A DNA stretch of 45,176 nucleotides from RGIG3528 sp045629005 (GTDB lineage Bacteria > Bacillota > Clostridia > Lachnospirales > Lachnospiraceae). The position numbers and the translations under genes were made by a program. The stretch spans positions 1 to 45,176 of the forward strand of contig JAZQQJ010000007.1 of NCBI GenBank assembly GCA_045629005.1, written 5' to 3'. The notes beneath the pieces were generated by a model. It made no database searches and had not been told where the DNA came from. It saw only the letters and a list, made by a program, of their open reading frames with translations. Below are positions 7,054 to 16,447 of this stretch, piece by piece; the first letter of the stretch is position 1, and each line of letters begins with the position of its first letter.

Positions 7054-8591
7054 GCCTTTGCACCTCCTTCTTCATTTTCAGCTGTTTCCTGTTCTGCACA
7101 CTTTTCTGCATTTTCAGGAGCGTTCTGTTTTTCCCACTCTGCCTGTTTTTCTGCTCTCATTGCATACAGCTCTTCAAGAATTTTTTCTTTTCGTTTTCCG
7201 GTGTAATTATCGAACAGCATAATGGTGCCGGGAATAAGGTTTCCAAGCATACCGGGCACTGTTACAAGATAGAAAATACCATTCAGGGTGCTTGTGGACT
7301 GAACAACAGAAATTGTAGTCGTACCGAATGACTTTGCGCTGACGTAACCTATTATTGCAAGTCCTGCAGGGAAAAGCAGGCTCTTCCAGAATCCGGAGAT
7401 TCTGCCGGCCATTGAACGAAGCGCAAATACCATGGCTTCACTTCTTACAGGCTCACCATACTTTTTCCATGTTTTGTATTCCATGTAATCGGTACTGTCC
7501 GCAAGGAGAATCATTCTTGAGGAGCTCATTGCACCATTAGGAAGTCCGGCAAGGCCAACAAGTATGATAATGAGCCATAAAGGAATGCTCTTATAACCGA
7601 TAATGAAGAAGATTACATATATGATTCCTGTATAGAAGTAACCGCCCGCAATAATATCTCTTGAGGACAGCTTATTTCCTATGAATGGAACCGCTGCTAT
7701 ACCTATGTATGACAGTGTTGCGCTTATTGCTCCGGCTGCGGATGCGAGCCAGAATGCACCAAGTGTTTCATTGTAGAAGAATGCAAGTGCAGAGTAACAA
7801 ATCTGTCTTATGGAATCGACTATCTGAGAAAGAATGAGGCACCACATGGGTCTGTTAAGCATAAGAGCCTTAAAATTAAGCTTTACGGACGGTTCCTTAC
7901 GCCATGCGGCAGCTGTCTTTTCCTGCAGTGTGAAATAAGGCACTACCATGAAACAGAAGCCGATAACACCAAAGATAATTGCAAAGAGTAAATATATAGC
8001 CTGTTCCTTTTCTTCATATATTGCAACAAAGATCGGAATGAGTCCGCTCGGAAGCATGCCTCCCAGTGTCGAAGCGAACTGTGCAACAGTGTAGAAGTTC
8101 TTTCTGTCTTTCGGATTTGTTGTCATTCTGGCGGATATTGTCGATAAGGACATATCGTAAAATCCGTCGGCGATACAATAAATCAGGTAGAAAACAAAAA
8201 CATAAACGATACGTGCGGTCAGATTAATTCCCGGCACAACAAACAAAAGAATCGAAGATATTGCAAGAGGGAACGGCATTACAAGCGAGAATGCTTTTGC
8301 CATACTCTTGCCCTTCTTAGTCTTTTTATCAAGGACAATTCCCGCAACAGGATCGACAACGATATTTGCTATCTTTGCAACCAGTTCAAGAATGATTACA
8401 AAAGCAGCATCAATTCCCATGTACTTTGTCAGGAACAACGTGAGCACATATGCCTCAACGTCCTGTGCCATTGAGTTGCCGAAAATACCTGCGGAATATC
8501 CGAACTGTTCTTTTACAGTGAAGGACGGATTGTGAATGATTTTATCCCAGCCCGTCTTCAGTTTCCCCATAAAACCTTTTTCCTTTTCCAT
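7050..8591 (-). CDS. GPH-family sugar:cation symporter
   Basis: The 513-residue polytopic protein has about twelve membrane segments and a cytoplasmic Ala/Glu-rich tail. It matches the glycoside-pentoside-hexuronide:cation symporter family (MelB/YicJ type). It starts with FGYSAGIFGNSMAQDVEAYV, has the family loop DPVAGIVLDKKTKKGK after the second segment, and has MILLADSTDYMEYKTWKKYG in the second half. Family members import oligosaccharides or uronides with Na+ or H+. Its place between lyase/hydrolase genes and a binding-like lipoprotein makes it the likely importer of this operon's oligosaccharide. AGGAG lies upstream of the ATG. Confidence 0.9.
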   Translation of the reverse strand: MEKEKGFMGKLKTGWDKIIHNPSFTVKEQFGYSAGIFGNSMAQDVEAYVLTLFLTKYMGIDAAFVIILELVAKIANIVVDPVAGIVLDKKTKKGKSMAKAFSLVMPFPLAISSILLFVVPGINLTARIVYVFVFYLIYCIADGFYDMSLSTISARMTTNPKDRKNFYTVAQFASTLGGMLPSGLIPIFVAIYEEKEQAIYLLFAIIFGVIGFCFMVVPYFTLQEKTAAAWRKEPSVKLNFKALMLNRPMWCLILSQIVDSIRQICYSALAFFYNETLGAFWLASAAGAISATLSYIGIAAVPFIGNKLSSRDIIAGGYFYTGIIYVIFFIIGYKSIPLWLIIILVGLAGLPNGAMSSSRMILLADSTDYMEYKTWKKYGEPVRSEAMVFALRSMAGRISGFWKSLLFPAGLAIIGYVSAKSFGTTTISVVQSTSTLNGIFYLVTVPGMLGNLIPGTIMLFDNYTGKRKEKILEELYAMRAEKQAEWEKQNAPENAEKCAEQETAENEEGGAKA

Positions 8592-8614
8592 GTATATACT
8601 CCTAACTATTTTGC

Positions 8615-10465
8615 CTAATTGCCAAGAAACTCAGCCAACAGCTTATTTGGTCGCATAAATCGCGGAACATATTCCTTACCGTTAATCATAAACGGACCTT
8701 TATAGCTGAGCAGGAAGCTTCCGCTGCCGTAATCCAGTTCCGATGTTTTTGCGTCGAAAAGAAGTTTTTTATCACGCATCTCGCGACAGAAATCTTCGAA
8801 ACGCATGGTGTTATCCACTTCAAACAGGTAGAAATGAAATCCCTCCGAGCGGTTCATCAGGTCATATGCACTGCTGTAATAGCCTGAAGGGAGCTTATCG
8901 TCCTGATACAGGGATTTGTCTTCTTTAAGACTTTCCTCCGCAGGAATGAACTGCACTCCCGGATTAGTCCGCACGCATACATTTACACCGTTTGTATTTC
9001 CGAGGAGAATGCCATCCTTCAGTTTTGAAAGATCAATCTCATCGAAAAGCCCTGTCGGGAAGAACAAATGCGTTTCCTTTCTTCCAAGCTTTGCATGCTT
9101 AACATCGAATATCTCCGCTCCGATGTTCCTGTACGCAGCCGCTCTCGGCGTTGTTCCGCTGCCTATCCAGTAACCCGGTGAGCCCGACTTCTGCATACTC
9201 TTTAACGGGCTGTTAGCAAACAGGCTTATTTCGTGTGAAAGGTTTACCGCAAGACTGTTCTGCTGGTACGATATTTCTCCGACTCTGTAATCAAAAGCCG
9301 CAGACAGTGAGTAGTTACGGTTTACGTATGTATAAACGCGCCCTTCCTCCATTGCAGCGCCGTCAAACGGTACAGCTTTAAACCTCTTTATCAGTTTAAG
9401 AAGACCGGTTTTGACAAGCAAAGGATTCGATAATGGCTTCAAATCCGTAAGCAGATGATTTCCGGTCATACCGGATTTACGGAGATAGCTCATTGTGTTG
9501 CTGATGACACGGTAATCACTGAATGCACCGCCCTCCATGGCGTAGCGCACATTTTCGGGAGTGTACTTAAGTAAGCCCTCTTTTGCATAATCCGAAATAT
9601 TCACGCCCTGAGCCATTGCAGTTTCTTTTTCTTCCTGCTTAAAGAGTTCAAAAAGCTTTGAAGGAATTGTATAAACAGGATTTCCGTGCTCATCCTCGGC
9701 CTTCAGCATAAGGTATACACAGCATTCTTTTTCCTTAAAACGCTTTATGTCCTCACCGAGCATAAACCTGATAATTACTTCCTCGTAATTGCCGTATTTT
9801 GAACTTGCTTTGTTGTCAATGTATGCTCTTGCGCAGGCGGGATTAAACATGTATCCGTCATTATTGGCGGTCTGTGAGAAAATATCAAAGAGCATCGCCG
9901 TAAAAACACGTTTTGCACCTTCGGCAATGTCCTTGTCCTCCACAAACTGGATTATGTTTGTAAGTCCTGCCATTGTTTCGGAGTAGTAATTATTACTGCC
10001 CCATTCGCAAAGGCCGTATTTTTCGGATTTTTCAATCCATCCGCGAAGGAAATCCGCAGCATGCTTCAAATGATATTCGGAATCCTTGCCGTCTCCGAAT
10101 GTTTTCCCCGGGAATTTTTGTGCCATAAGGTATTCGGAACCGCCTGCATAAAGCCTGTGGTTCTCTGTCCACGTGCACATCCCGTGCCCTCCGCAATCCT
10201 CATACGGAAACAGTAAAAGTTCTTTCACCGTTTGATTGTAAACATCATCAGGAAGACAATCTTTAAATGAATACAGAATTCGTACATAATATGCAACTCT
10301 GAAGTCCGCGCAGTCTTCGCGACTGTGGATATAATCAAGGTCGCACTTGGCCATCTCTCTTATATCCTTTTCATCGGTACCGCCCTGTGTCAGATATTCC
10401 AGAAGGTTTGAAGCAAGCAGGTCTCCGGACGATTTGTATATATAATCTTTCGTTCTGTCTTTCAT
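8615..10465 (-). CDS. unrecognised toroid-type protein, 616 aa; candidate carbohydrate lyase/hydrolase
   Basis: There is no signal peptide, so it is predicted cytoplasmic. The N-terminal half (about 1-250) is helix-rich with CADF (52-55), WTENHRLY (99-106) and EWGSNNYY (154-161). The C-terminal half is beta-rich, with AFDYRVGEISYQQNSLAVNL and SPGYWIGSGTTPRAAAYRN. The same three motifs at the same spacing occur in the neighbouring 830-residue protein, so the two are paralogues. An alpha-toroid followed by a beta-sandwich, with Asn-His and Tyr motifs, is the layout of PL8 and heparinase-type lyases. I cannot assign a family. AAAGGGGG lies upstream of the ATG, and the gap to the upstream gene is four bases. 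Confidence 0.85.
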   Translation of the reverse strand: MKDRTKDYIYKSSGDLLASNLLEYLTQGGTDEKDIREMAKCDLDYIHSREDCADFRVAYYVRILYSFKDCLPDDVYNQTVKELLLFPYEDCGGHGMCTWTENHRLYAGGSEYLMAQKFPGKTFGDGKDSEYHLKHAADFLRGWIEKSEKYGLCEWGSNNYYSETMAGLTNIIQFVEDKDIAEGAKRVFTAMLFDIFSQTANNDGYMFNPACARAYIDNKASSKYGNYEEVIIRFMLGEDIKRFKEKECCVYLMLKAEDEHGNPVYTIPSKLFELFKQEEKETAMAQGVNISDYAKEGLLKYTPENVRYAMEGGAFSDYRVISNTMSYLRKSGMTGNHLLTDLKPLSNPLLVKTGLLKLIKRFKAVPFDGAAMEEGRVYTYVNRNYSLSAAFDYRVGEISYQQNSLAVNLSHEISLFANSPLKSMQKSGSPGYWIGSGTTPRAAAYRNIGAEIFDVKHAKLGRKETHLFFPTGLFDEIDLSKLKDGILLGNTNGVNVCVRTNPGVQFIPAEESLKEDKSLYQDDKLPSGYYSSAYDLMNRSEGFHFYLFEVDNTMRFEDFCREMRDKKLLFDAKTSELDYGSGSFLLSYKGPFMINGKEYVPRFMRPNKLLAEFLGN

Positions 10466-10469
10466 GCCC

Positions 10470-12962
10470 CTACCCCCTTTTCTTTATTATTTCCTTAAGA
10501 AACTGCTTAACAAGACTGCCCGAAACACCGAGCTGTTTCAGTTTCCTCGGATTAAGTTTCTTTAACAGATACCCTTTAGTCAAAAGCGGGAATTTAAGCT
10601 TTCCCATATGGGCATCGATAAATATAAGCTTGCTGAACTTTATACGGAACCTGTTTTTCCTGTGGTATTCCATAAAGCTTCTGAAGGAGTCGAACTCACT
10701 TATATCTGACACCTTTATGAGCCAATCGGAATCTATTCTGTCCGTAACGAACTCCTTACCCTTAAGACACGCCTTTTCAGTTCGTTTAATCGGAGCAGTG
10801 GAAATAAATGCCGCAAAAACATCCCCTCTTCTTATGAACAAGGTGTTTTCCTTAAGGACAACCTCGTCACATTCCTGCTCATCACACATTATGTGAATAT
10901 AGTCCACATCGCACCTGCCCTTAAAGGCCTTAAGAAAATGGTAGCTCACAACAACTACATTTTCCTTCTGCGAAACGAGAGGTGTTAGTGCATTTCCCGA
11001 AAAATAACCGGGCCTTCTTATTCCGAAAACCTTACCCTCTCCGGGAAGATTAAGCCATATTCTTGTCCCGGTGTCGTTAAGGAACATACTTAGCAGAAGT
11101 TCCTGACTTCCGGGGCCTCCCGTTCTCGGTGATACACATGTACCAACAATATATTTCGATGTTTTGCAAAGGTAAGTCGGTACAGCCATCGTACCTTCTT
11201 TTTTACTGCGGATTACTTTTCCGTAGAATTCACCCGAGGCAATGGCCTTGTACTCTGCAGGAGGAACGTAGTCTGACATGGCAATGTAAACCGAAGGGCT
11301 CACCCTCCTGTTTATACATCCGACGCCCCATGCAAGCCACATCTGGGAGTTGCCGGACATGCATTCGCTACCGAGAATATCTTTGTCGTACGTTCTTCCG
11401 TTCGATGTACCCATTACACCCTTGAAGCTGTTGTATGCGTACATCTCAAATGTATAATCAAGTGCTTTCTTTGCAAGAGTTTTTATCTTTTCATCTTTTG
11501 CAAAGATATAAAGAGTAATGAATGTGAAAACATCAACGTTTACATATGTTGCGGAATTCCACTCGTTGTAACCGTATTTTAAAAGTTTTTCGAACCATTC
11601 GGTTATTCTTCTTTCAGCCTTTGCCATATGCTCGCGGCCTGTCAGTCCGCTGTTTGTGAAAACAGCATCGGGATACATCTGTCCGGCAACATATTCATCG
11701 CAATGGAAGGCCAGAGCATGATTCTCACTGAAAAACCACATGGCGTCGTTTCCCGGCTCATCAAACCAGTATCTGAAGCCGAGTACAAGCTTTTCCATGC
11801 GTTCCTTTATTTCAGGGAGAAGTTTGTCCTGATATTTGGCAAGCATCCATAAAAAGCGCTGAACCTTGAAATCCGCACAATCCCCGCGTCTTTCGGCAAA
11901 ATCAAGATCACGAAGAACAGTTGTCCTGAATCTTTCAAAATCGCTGTCACCCATTTCCATGGAGGCAATATAATTATCAAGAGAATTCCCGTTTTCTGCT
12001 GCGTACTGAAGGCAGAAACGCTTTCTTTCCTCAACGTTCACAATATTTACGGACTGACGCTCTCTCTCCTTCGGGCAAACCTGTGCACAGAAGGCTGCTT
12101 TCATCTCTACACCGTCAACTATTGTGGTGAGCGTAAATTCATGGTATCCGCTGACAATGTCCTCAGCCTCAAAAAGCTTTACTTTTTTCTTTCCCTTCGT
12201 GGCTGTACAGGTAATATCATCGAGGTCCTCGGCGGAAACGGTAAAATCAAAGTTTTCCGGGAAGGGCTCTTCCGCACAAAGGTACATCGGCTCTTCACGG
12301 TAATTCAGCTTGTCAAGATAAAGCCCACTTAAGCACTTTCCCATGCTCTCAATCAAATCAACATCAGCACTTACAGGCAATGATACTTCCAGTGGACCAC
12401 CAAGGAGCTTTAAGCCGAATCTGAACACAATGTTTCTCTCGCCATAATCGTTGACAGCAACAAGAATTTCGTTTTCTCCTGCTTTAAGATGAATTATTGT
12501 GTCCTCACGACACTCGATATTCGATTCATAAGGGTAGTATTCACCCTCAAGTTTTCCGTTTACCCAAAGCTTCATTCCGCCGCAGCAGAACATTGCCACA
12601 GGAACTGCCATATCCTTTTCGCAACGGACATATGCTCTTGCAAAAAGGCGAAGGTCCTCCGGGAATTTGCAGACAATCGAACAGTCAACCCGTCCGGTGT
12701 CTGCAGGATAATACAATTTGTCGGTGACTGCATTTTCGGGATAAGCAAGCCTTTTAAACTCTCCAAGGCGCAAATATTCCTGCTTTGCAGGTGATTTGCG
12801 TTCCTTGCCGTGTTTATCCTTTACGCTTGCTCCGGGATAATAGTTCGGAAAGCTGTCCGGAACGGGCGTCATAAACAAAGGAGTCTCCACAACTCCGCTA
12901 ATCAGCCACTTATTTATAAACTGTCCCTGATTCACATTATAAATGATTTCACTTTTTTCCAT
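10470..12962 (-). CDS. unrecognised multidomain protein, 830 aa; paralogue of the 616-aa neighbour
   Basis: It has no signal peptide. Residues about 95-190 look like a galactose-binding-like beta-sandwich, with MKLWVNGKLEGEYYPYESN and HLKAGENEILVAVNDYG, as in N-terminal domains of several glycosidases. Residues about 320-600 are helix-rich and carry CADF (362-365), FFSENHALAFH (410-420) and EWNSATY (467-473). These align in order and spacing with the 616-aa protein. A beta-rich C-terminal region follows, with SPRTGGPGSQELLLS and DVDYIHIMCDEQECDEVVL. The function is probably processing of the imported glycan; the exact reaction is unknown. GGAG lies five bases before the ATG. Confidence 0.85.
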   Translation of the reverse strand: MEKSEIIYNVNQGQFINKWLISGVVETPLFMTPVPDSFPNYYPGASVKDKHGKERKSPAKQEYLRLGEFKRLAYPENAVTDKLYYPADTGRVDCSIVCKFPEDLRLFARAYVRCEKDMAVPVAMFCCGGMKLWVNGKLEGEYYPYESNIECREDTIIHLKAGENEILVAVNDYGERNIVFRFGLKLLGGPLEVSLPVSADVDLIESMGKCLSGLYLDKLNYREEPMYLCAEEPFPENFDFTVSAEDLDDITCTATKGKKKVKLFEAEDIVSGYHEFTLTTIVDGVEMKAAFCAQVCPKERERQSVNIVNVEERKRFCLQYAAENGNSLDNYIASMEMGDSDFERFRTTVLRDLDFAERRGDCADFKVQRFLWMLAKYQDKLLPEIKERMEKLVLGFRYWFDEPGNDAMWFFSENHALAFHCDEYVAGQMYPDAVFTNSGLTGREHMAKAERRITEWFEKLLKYGYNEWNSATYVNVDVFTFITLYIFAKDEKIKTLAKKALDYTFEMYAYNSFKGVMGTSNGRTYDKDILGSECMSGNSQMWLAWGVGCINRRVSPSVYIAMSDYVPPAEYKAIASGEFYGKVIRSKKEGTMAVPTYLCKTSKYIVGTCVSPRTGGPGSQELLLSMFLNDTGTRIWLNLPGEGKVFGIRRPGYFSGNALTPLVSQKENVVVVSYHFLKAFKGRCDVDYIHIMCDEQECDEVVLKENTLFIRRGDVFAAFISTAPIKRTEKACLKGKEFVTDRIDSDWLIKVSDISEFDSFRSFMEYHRKNRFRIKFSKLIFIDAHMGKLKFPLLTKGYLLKKLNPRKLKQLGVSGSLVKQFLKEIIKKRG

Positions 12963-12995
12963 AAATTCTCCGGTTTTACAGATTTTAAGTGAGAA

Positions 12996-14096
12996 TTACA
13001 GCGTGTAATTCAATGCTGAGAAGCCCTCAATCAGCGCAAGCAGTGCAAGTGACTGCCCGTAATGCATCTTTCGGAGCGGAATGTCTTTATAGTGCTGAAG
13101 CGTACGGCCGACATTTGTTCCGTAGGAAACGTTCTGCAGTTCACCTGCCTCGGTGATGTTTGAAAGAATTGCATTAAGTCCTTTTTCGGCACATTCTTTA
13201 TATTCTTCAGACAAATACCCCTTTCGGATGCCTTTAAGCATTCCGTATGTAAAGCCTGCCGTTGCACTCGCCTCAAGATATGACGATTCGTCATTGATGA
13301 GCGTATGCCACAACCCGCTTTCGTCCTGATACTTCCTTAACGCCGCTGCCTGATTGTTAAGGAATGTAACTGCATATCGCGTAAAGAAGCCTTCAGGCTG
13401 CATAATGTCAATAAAGTCCGGAATGAACACCGTTACCCAGCAGTTTCCTCTGCCCCAAAGAGCCCCTGCAAAGTGATCCCTGTTTAAGAAATTCCAGCCG
13501 TGGAACCACAAGCCTGTTGCTGAGTCAAACAAATACTTAGTGTGAAGCATAAACTGAAATTTCGCTTCTTCCATGTAGTCGTTGCGCTTTGTCATCATGC
13601 CGTATTTTCCGAGGAAAAGAACCGTCATAAGCAATGTGTCGTCCCACATTTCCTGGTTGTTTTCAAGCTCTGCATGCTCATGCTGTATTCCGCCCTCTTC
13701 GGTACGCTTCATGTCATGCATTATCCATTCGGCCCACTCGTCCATGATTTTTTTGTATTCATCCTTCGGGCGGAGCTCATGCAGGAATGCCATTGCAATC
13801 AAAGGTGCCACGGTATTGACGTTTTTGTCGGGAAGGCCTATTTCAAGGCGGTCGGCAAACCACTTTTCAATATCGTCAAGATACTGTGTGTCCTTTGTGA
13901 AGTCATACAGCTTGTACATGCCGTAAAGCCCTACTCCGTGAGTCCAGTCCCACGCACCGAGGCTTCTTGCGTCCTTTTCTGTACGGCCGAGATTCTTCAC
14001 AAGGTTCTCAACGTATTTTTCGTCTATACTGTAAAGAAATCCATAGAGGTTTTCTTTAACACGGGAAAAAGTATTAACGTACTCTTCTCTGTTCAT
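12996..14096 (-). CDS. unsaturated uronyl hydrolase, glycoside hydrolase family 105/88
   Basis: The start is at MNREEY (14096) with AGGAG upstream; a longer frame to 14135 overlaps the preceding gene. The 366-residue (alpha/alpha)6 protein shows GH105/GH88 signatures: WDWTHGVGLYGM (49-60), WDDTLLM (151-157), whose second Asp (D153) aligns with the catalytic Asp of YteR-type enzymes, HGWNF, ALWGRGNCWV and SSYLEASATAGFTYGMLKG. These enzymes hydrate the delta-4,5-unsaturated uronic acid left at the non-reducing end by polysaccharide lyases. That implies a lyase step upstream, for which the neighbouring unknown proteins are candidates. No signal peptide, so cytoplasmic. Confidence 0.93.
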   Translation of the reverse strand: MNREEYVNTFSRVKENLYGFLYSIDEKYVENLVKNLGRTEKDARSLGAWDWTHGVGLYGMYKLYDFTKDTQYLDDIEKWFADRLEIGLPDKNVNTVAPLIAMAFLHELRPKDEYKKIMDEWAEWIMHDMKRTEEGGIQHEHAELENNQEMWDDTLLMTVLFLGKYGMMTKRNDYMEEAKFQFMLHTKYLFDSATGLWFHGWNFLNRDHFAGALWGRGNCWVTVFIPDFIDIMQPEGFFTRYAVTFLNNQAAALRKYQDESGLWHTLINDESSYLEASATAGFTYGMLKGIRKGYLSEEYKECAEKGLNAILSNITEAGELQNVSYGTNVGRTLQHYKDIPLRKMHYGQSLALLALIEGFSALNYTL

Positions 14097-14107
14097 AAAA
14101 TCTCTCC

Positions 14108-15493
14108 TTACATTCCACAGCTTACATGGCCGCAAATATGATTGTAGCCTGTGCCCATGAAATGCTGCATTCTGAAGTGATACGGGTGGCTGTAACGATT
14201 CTTTGTATATTCATTCTCTACGGCGTCAGCATCTCCCCAGATTCTGACTTTGCCTTCTGTAGGGTAATATACCATTATCGTTTCGCCCGGATGGTTAATA
14301 ACCTTACCGCTTCTGACCTGATTGCCTCCGATGAAGCCCTGAACCTTACCTTCAGCATCCACAACAAAGCCCTTAAGGTCGCCTTCCATGCCGTAGTACT
14401 CATGGTTTCCGTCACCGTTAAGGTCAAGCGGCATAAACTGGTGTCCTATAAATGGAACGGGTGAAGAAAGAGGCTCACCTGTTACCGCGTCAAAATAGAA
14501 ATCTTCAGGCTCTGTGTCTACGATGGAATTATTGATTACACGTCTTGTGATGCGCATTGCCATGGCAATCTTATGATGGTCAGGACCAACGTTAGCCATC
14601 CATCCGCTGTGCATATGGCCTACGCTCGGAACGCCTGTCCATACCTTTTCACCCTTTACGTCATATGTAACGACACGAGGCTCGCCTTCACGTTCATCGT
14701 CCTCACGTGCCGTAAAGATGTATTTATTGCCGGTCTTGTAGTCAACAAAAGGGAATACAAGGTCAGAATGTCCGAAGTATTTGCCCTTGTCACCACAGAA
14801 AAGCTCATGTCCGTCGTCAAGGCTTATAAGGCGCTCACCCCAGAACATCTCGTCGATGCCGTCATCGTCAAAATCAAGGATTGGACAGAGATGGCTTGCT
14901 CTGCAGCCTCCGTCACCGTAAGGAATCACAATGTCCCAGCGCTTGTTCATATCGGGGTTGTAGCCCTGGATGTACATATTGCGGTATGTGCCCTGCGCAG
15001 TTACAAGTACCGGCGTGCCATGGACATAGCCGCCTGTAATGTAAAAACGGTAAGAATGTGACATTGTGTCATCGATAGTGTTGTCAGGCCATGTCCACTG
15101 ACCTGTTGTATTACCGCTGATAGGATCGATTCTCTCAAGCACACGTGCATTGAGCGAGAAAGGAAGATCCGGATTGTTGTTGTTCAGGAACCAGATTTCA
15201 TCAACACCGTCGCCATCAAGGTCAAAGGATATGAACGGTGCATACCATACGCCCGGAATAACGCCTGTTCCGAGGTCTCTTGTCCAAATCGGAATGCCGT
15301 CGAGTGTATAAAGAGACATTTTTAACGTATCCTTCGGATAGTTGAAAAGCTCCGGCCATGGGTCAAGATTGCCCTGTGTGGAATACACGAAAAGTACGGC
15401 TTCAGGCCTGCCCTTTCCAAGTGATACGGGCACGGAACGTACCTGTCCGAGCTGCATTCCAAGATCGAATTCATGTAAACATTTGATGTTCAT
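14108..15493 (-). CDS. FG-GAP / rhamnogalacturonan-lyase-like beta-propeller protein
   Basis: The start is at MNIKCL (15493), preceded by GGAGGGG; an in-frame extension to 15556 overlaps the PHP gene. The 461-residue protein contains repeated calcium-binding loops: DLDGDGVDEIWF, DFDDDGIDEMFWG and DLNGDGNHEYYG. They are spread across beta-rich repeats with conserved HSGWMANVGPDHHK and GHQFMPLDL. This fits a propeller of the FG-GAP type, as used by PL11-like rhamnogalacturonan lyases and other calcium-dependent lyases. There is no secretion signal, which is unusual for that fold and suggests intracellular oligosaccharide cleavage. The family is not certain. Confidence 0.8.
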   Translation of the reverse strand: MNIKCLHEFDLGMQLGQVRSVPVSLGKGRPEAVLFVYSTQGNLDPWPELFNYPKDTLKMSLYTLDGIPIWTRDLGTGVIPGVWYAPFISFDLDGDGVDEIWFLNNNNPDLPFSLNARVLERIDPISGNTTGQWTWPDNTIDDTMSHSYRFYITGGYVHGTPVLVTAQGTYRNMYIQGYNPDMNKRWDIVIPYGDGGCRASHLCPILDFDDDGIDEMFWGERLISLDDGHELFCGDKGKYFGHSDLVFPFVDYKTGNKYIFTAREDDEREGEPRVVTYDVKGEKVWTGVPSVGHMHSGWMANVGPDHHKIAMAMRITRRVINNSIVDTEPEDFYFDAVTGEPLSSPVPFIGHQFMPLDLNGDGNHEYYGMEGDLKGFVVDAEGKVQGFIGGNQVRSGKVINHPGETIMVYYPTEGKVRIWGDADAVENEYTKNRYSHPYHFRMQHFMGTGYNHICGHVSCGM

Positions 15494-15506
15494 TTTTACC
15501 CCTCCA

Positions 15507-16433
15507 TTATTTATCAAGCCAAATCGGATTTGTGTAGGCTGAACGGCCTGCGGCATCCATGCACTCTGCTCTTACAAGCTTCTCTGTGCCTTTAAGCTTT
15601 GTTACAAACTCGGTAACATGTCTTCCGAGTTTTCTCTGATACGGTCTTGTGTGTCCGCTGAGCCATATTCTTTCGCAAGGCGAGCAGACTATGTGTACTT
15701 CGTCGTCTTCAACATAAAAGTCGTAAATCGAGGGGCCTGTTGATGTATAGAAGCTTCCGCTGAAAAGAGCCTCCATAATGGCCTTAGGAGAACGGTCTTT
15801 TGCCTTAACTACGGTGAAACCGCCAAAGGAATCACTGTAAGGGCTGTCGATGGGATAACCGTTATGGTTGTCGTCTCCGCCCGTGCCCCAAAGCCTTACA
15901 CCGCGGTAAAGCATTTCTGACCAGAATATGCTTCCGTCGCCTGTGTTTTCAAGCCATTCTGTGCCATAGTTCATGATTTCCACGGCATGGTACGGGTTTT
16001 CGTCCTCAACCTCCGGGCTCGAAAGCATTGACCAATGAGGGTGATTCAACTGAACGAAGGCACCCTTATTTCGCATTTCATACGCAAAAGCAGTTGCAAC
16101 CTTTCCGGTTCTTTCAGGAAGATGAAGCACCTGATTCGGCTCAATTCCTTCTATTTTGTCGTCCCAAAGGTAATGAACATGAATGTCCTTATCGTTCGTG
16201 GCATTTGACCAAAGCTCAAACCCCTGAATCATTGTAAACTTTTCGTCCGTATACTTACGTGTGTCGGTATAAATATCATGGTCGGTAACTGCGAGAAAGT
16301 CGTAGCCGTGATGCTTGTAGGCATCTATCATTTCCTCAACCGTAAGCTTTCCGTCTGAATTTACCGTATGGCTGTGAAGATTTCCTTTAAGCCAGACTGC
16401 ATTTTCATCCTGAAGGAATATCGTTCTTTTCAT
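15507..16433 (-). CDS. PHP-domain phosphoesterase
   Basis: The 308-residue cytoplasmic protein begins its PHP domain with KGNLHSHTVNSDG (metal ligands H20 and H22), then AVTDHD, GFELWS, VQLNHPHWS and GTGGDDNHNG. These are the metal-binding motifs of the family. PHP proteins hydrolyse phosphomonoesters or phosphodiesters, often histidinol-phosphate- or 3',5'-nucleotide-like substrates. A C-terminal beta segment (about 215-308) follows the metal domain. It lies 14 bases after the LacI gene and 13 before the FG-GAP gene, so it is clearly in the operon. The presence of a phosphoesterase among glycan enzymes suggests a phosphorylated substrate or intermediate. Confidence 0.9.
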   Translation of the reverse strand: MKRTIFLQDENAVWLKGNLHSHTVNSDGKLTVEEMIDAYKHHGYDFLAVTDHDIYTDTRKYTDEKFTMIQGFELWSNATNDKDIHVHYLWDDKIEGIEPNQVLHLPERTGKVATAFAYEMRNKGAFVQLNHPHWSMLSSPEVEDENPYHAVEIMNYGTEWLENTGDGSIFWSEMLYRGVRLWGTGGDDNHNGYPIDSPYSDSFGGFTVVKAKDRSPKAIMEALFSGSFYTSTGPSIYDFYVEDDEVHIVCSPCERIWLSGHTRPYQRKLGRHVTEFVTKLKGTEKLVRAECMDAAGRSAYTNPIWLDK

Positions 16434-16447
16434 CTTTTTATCTCCTT

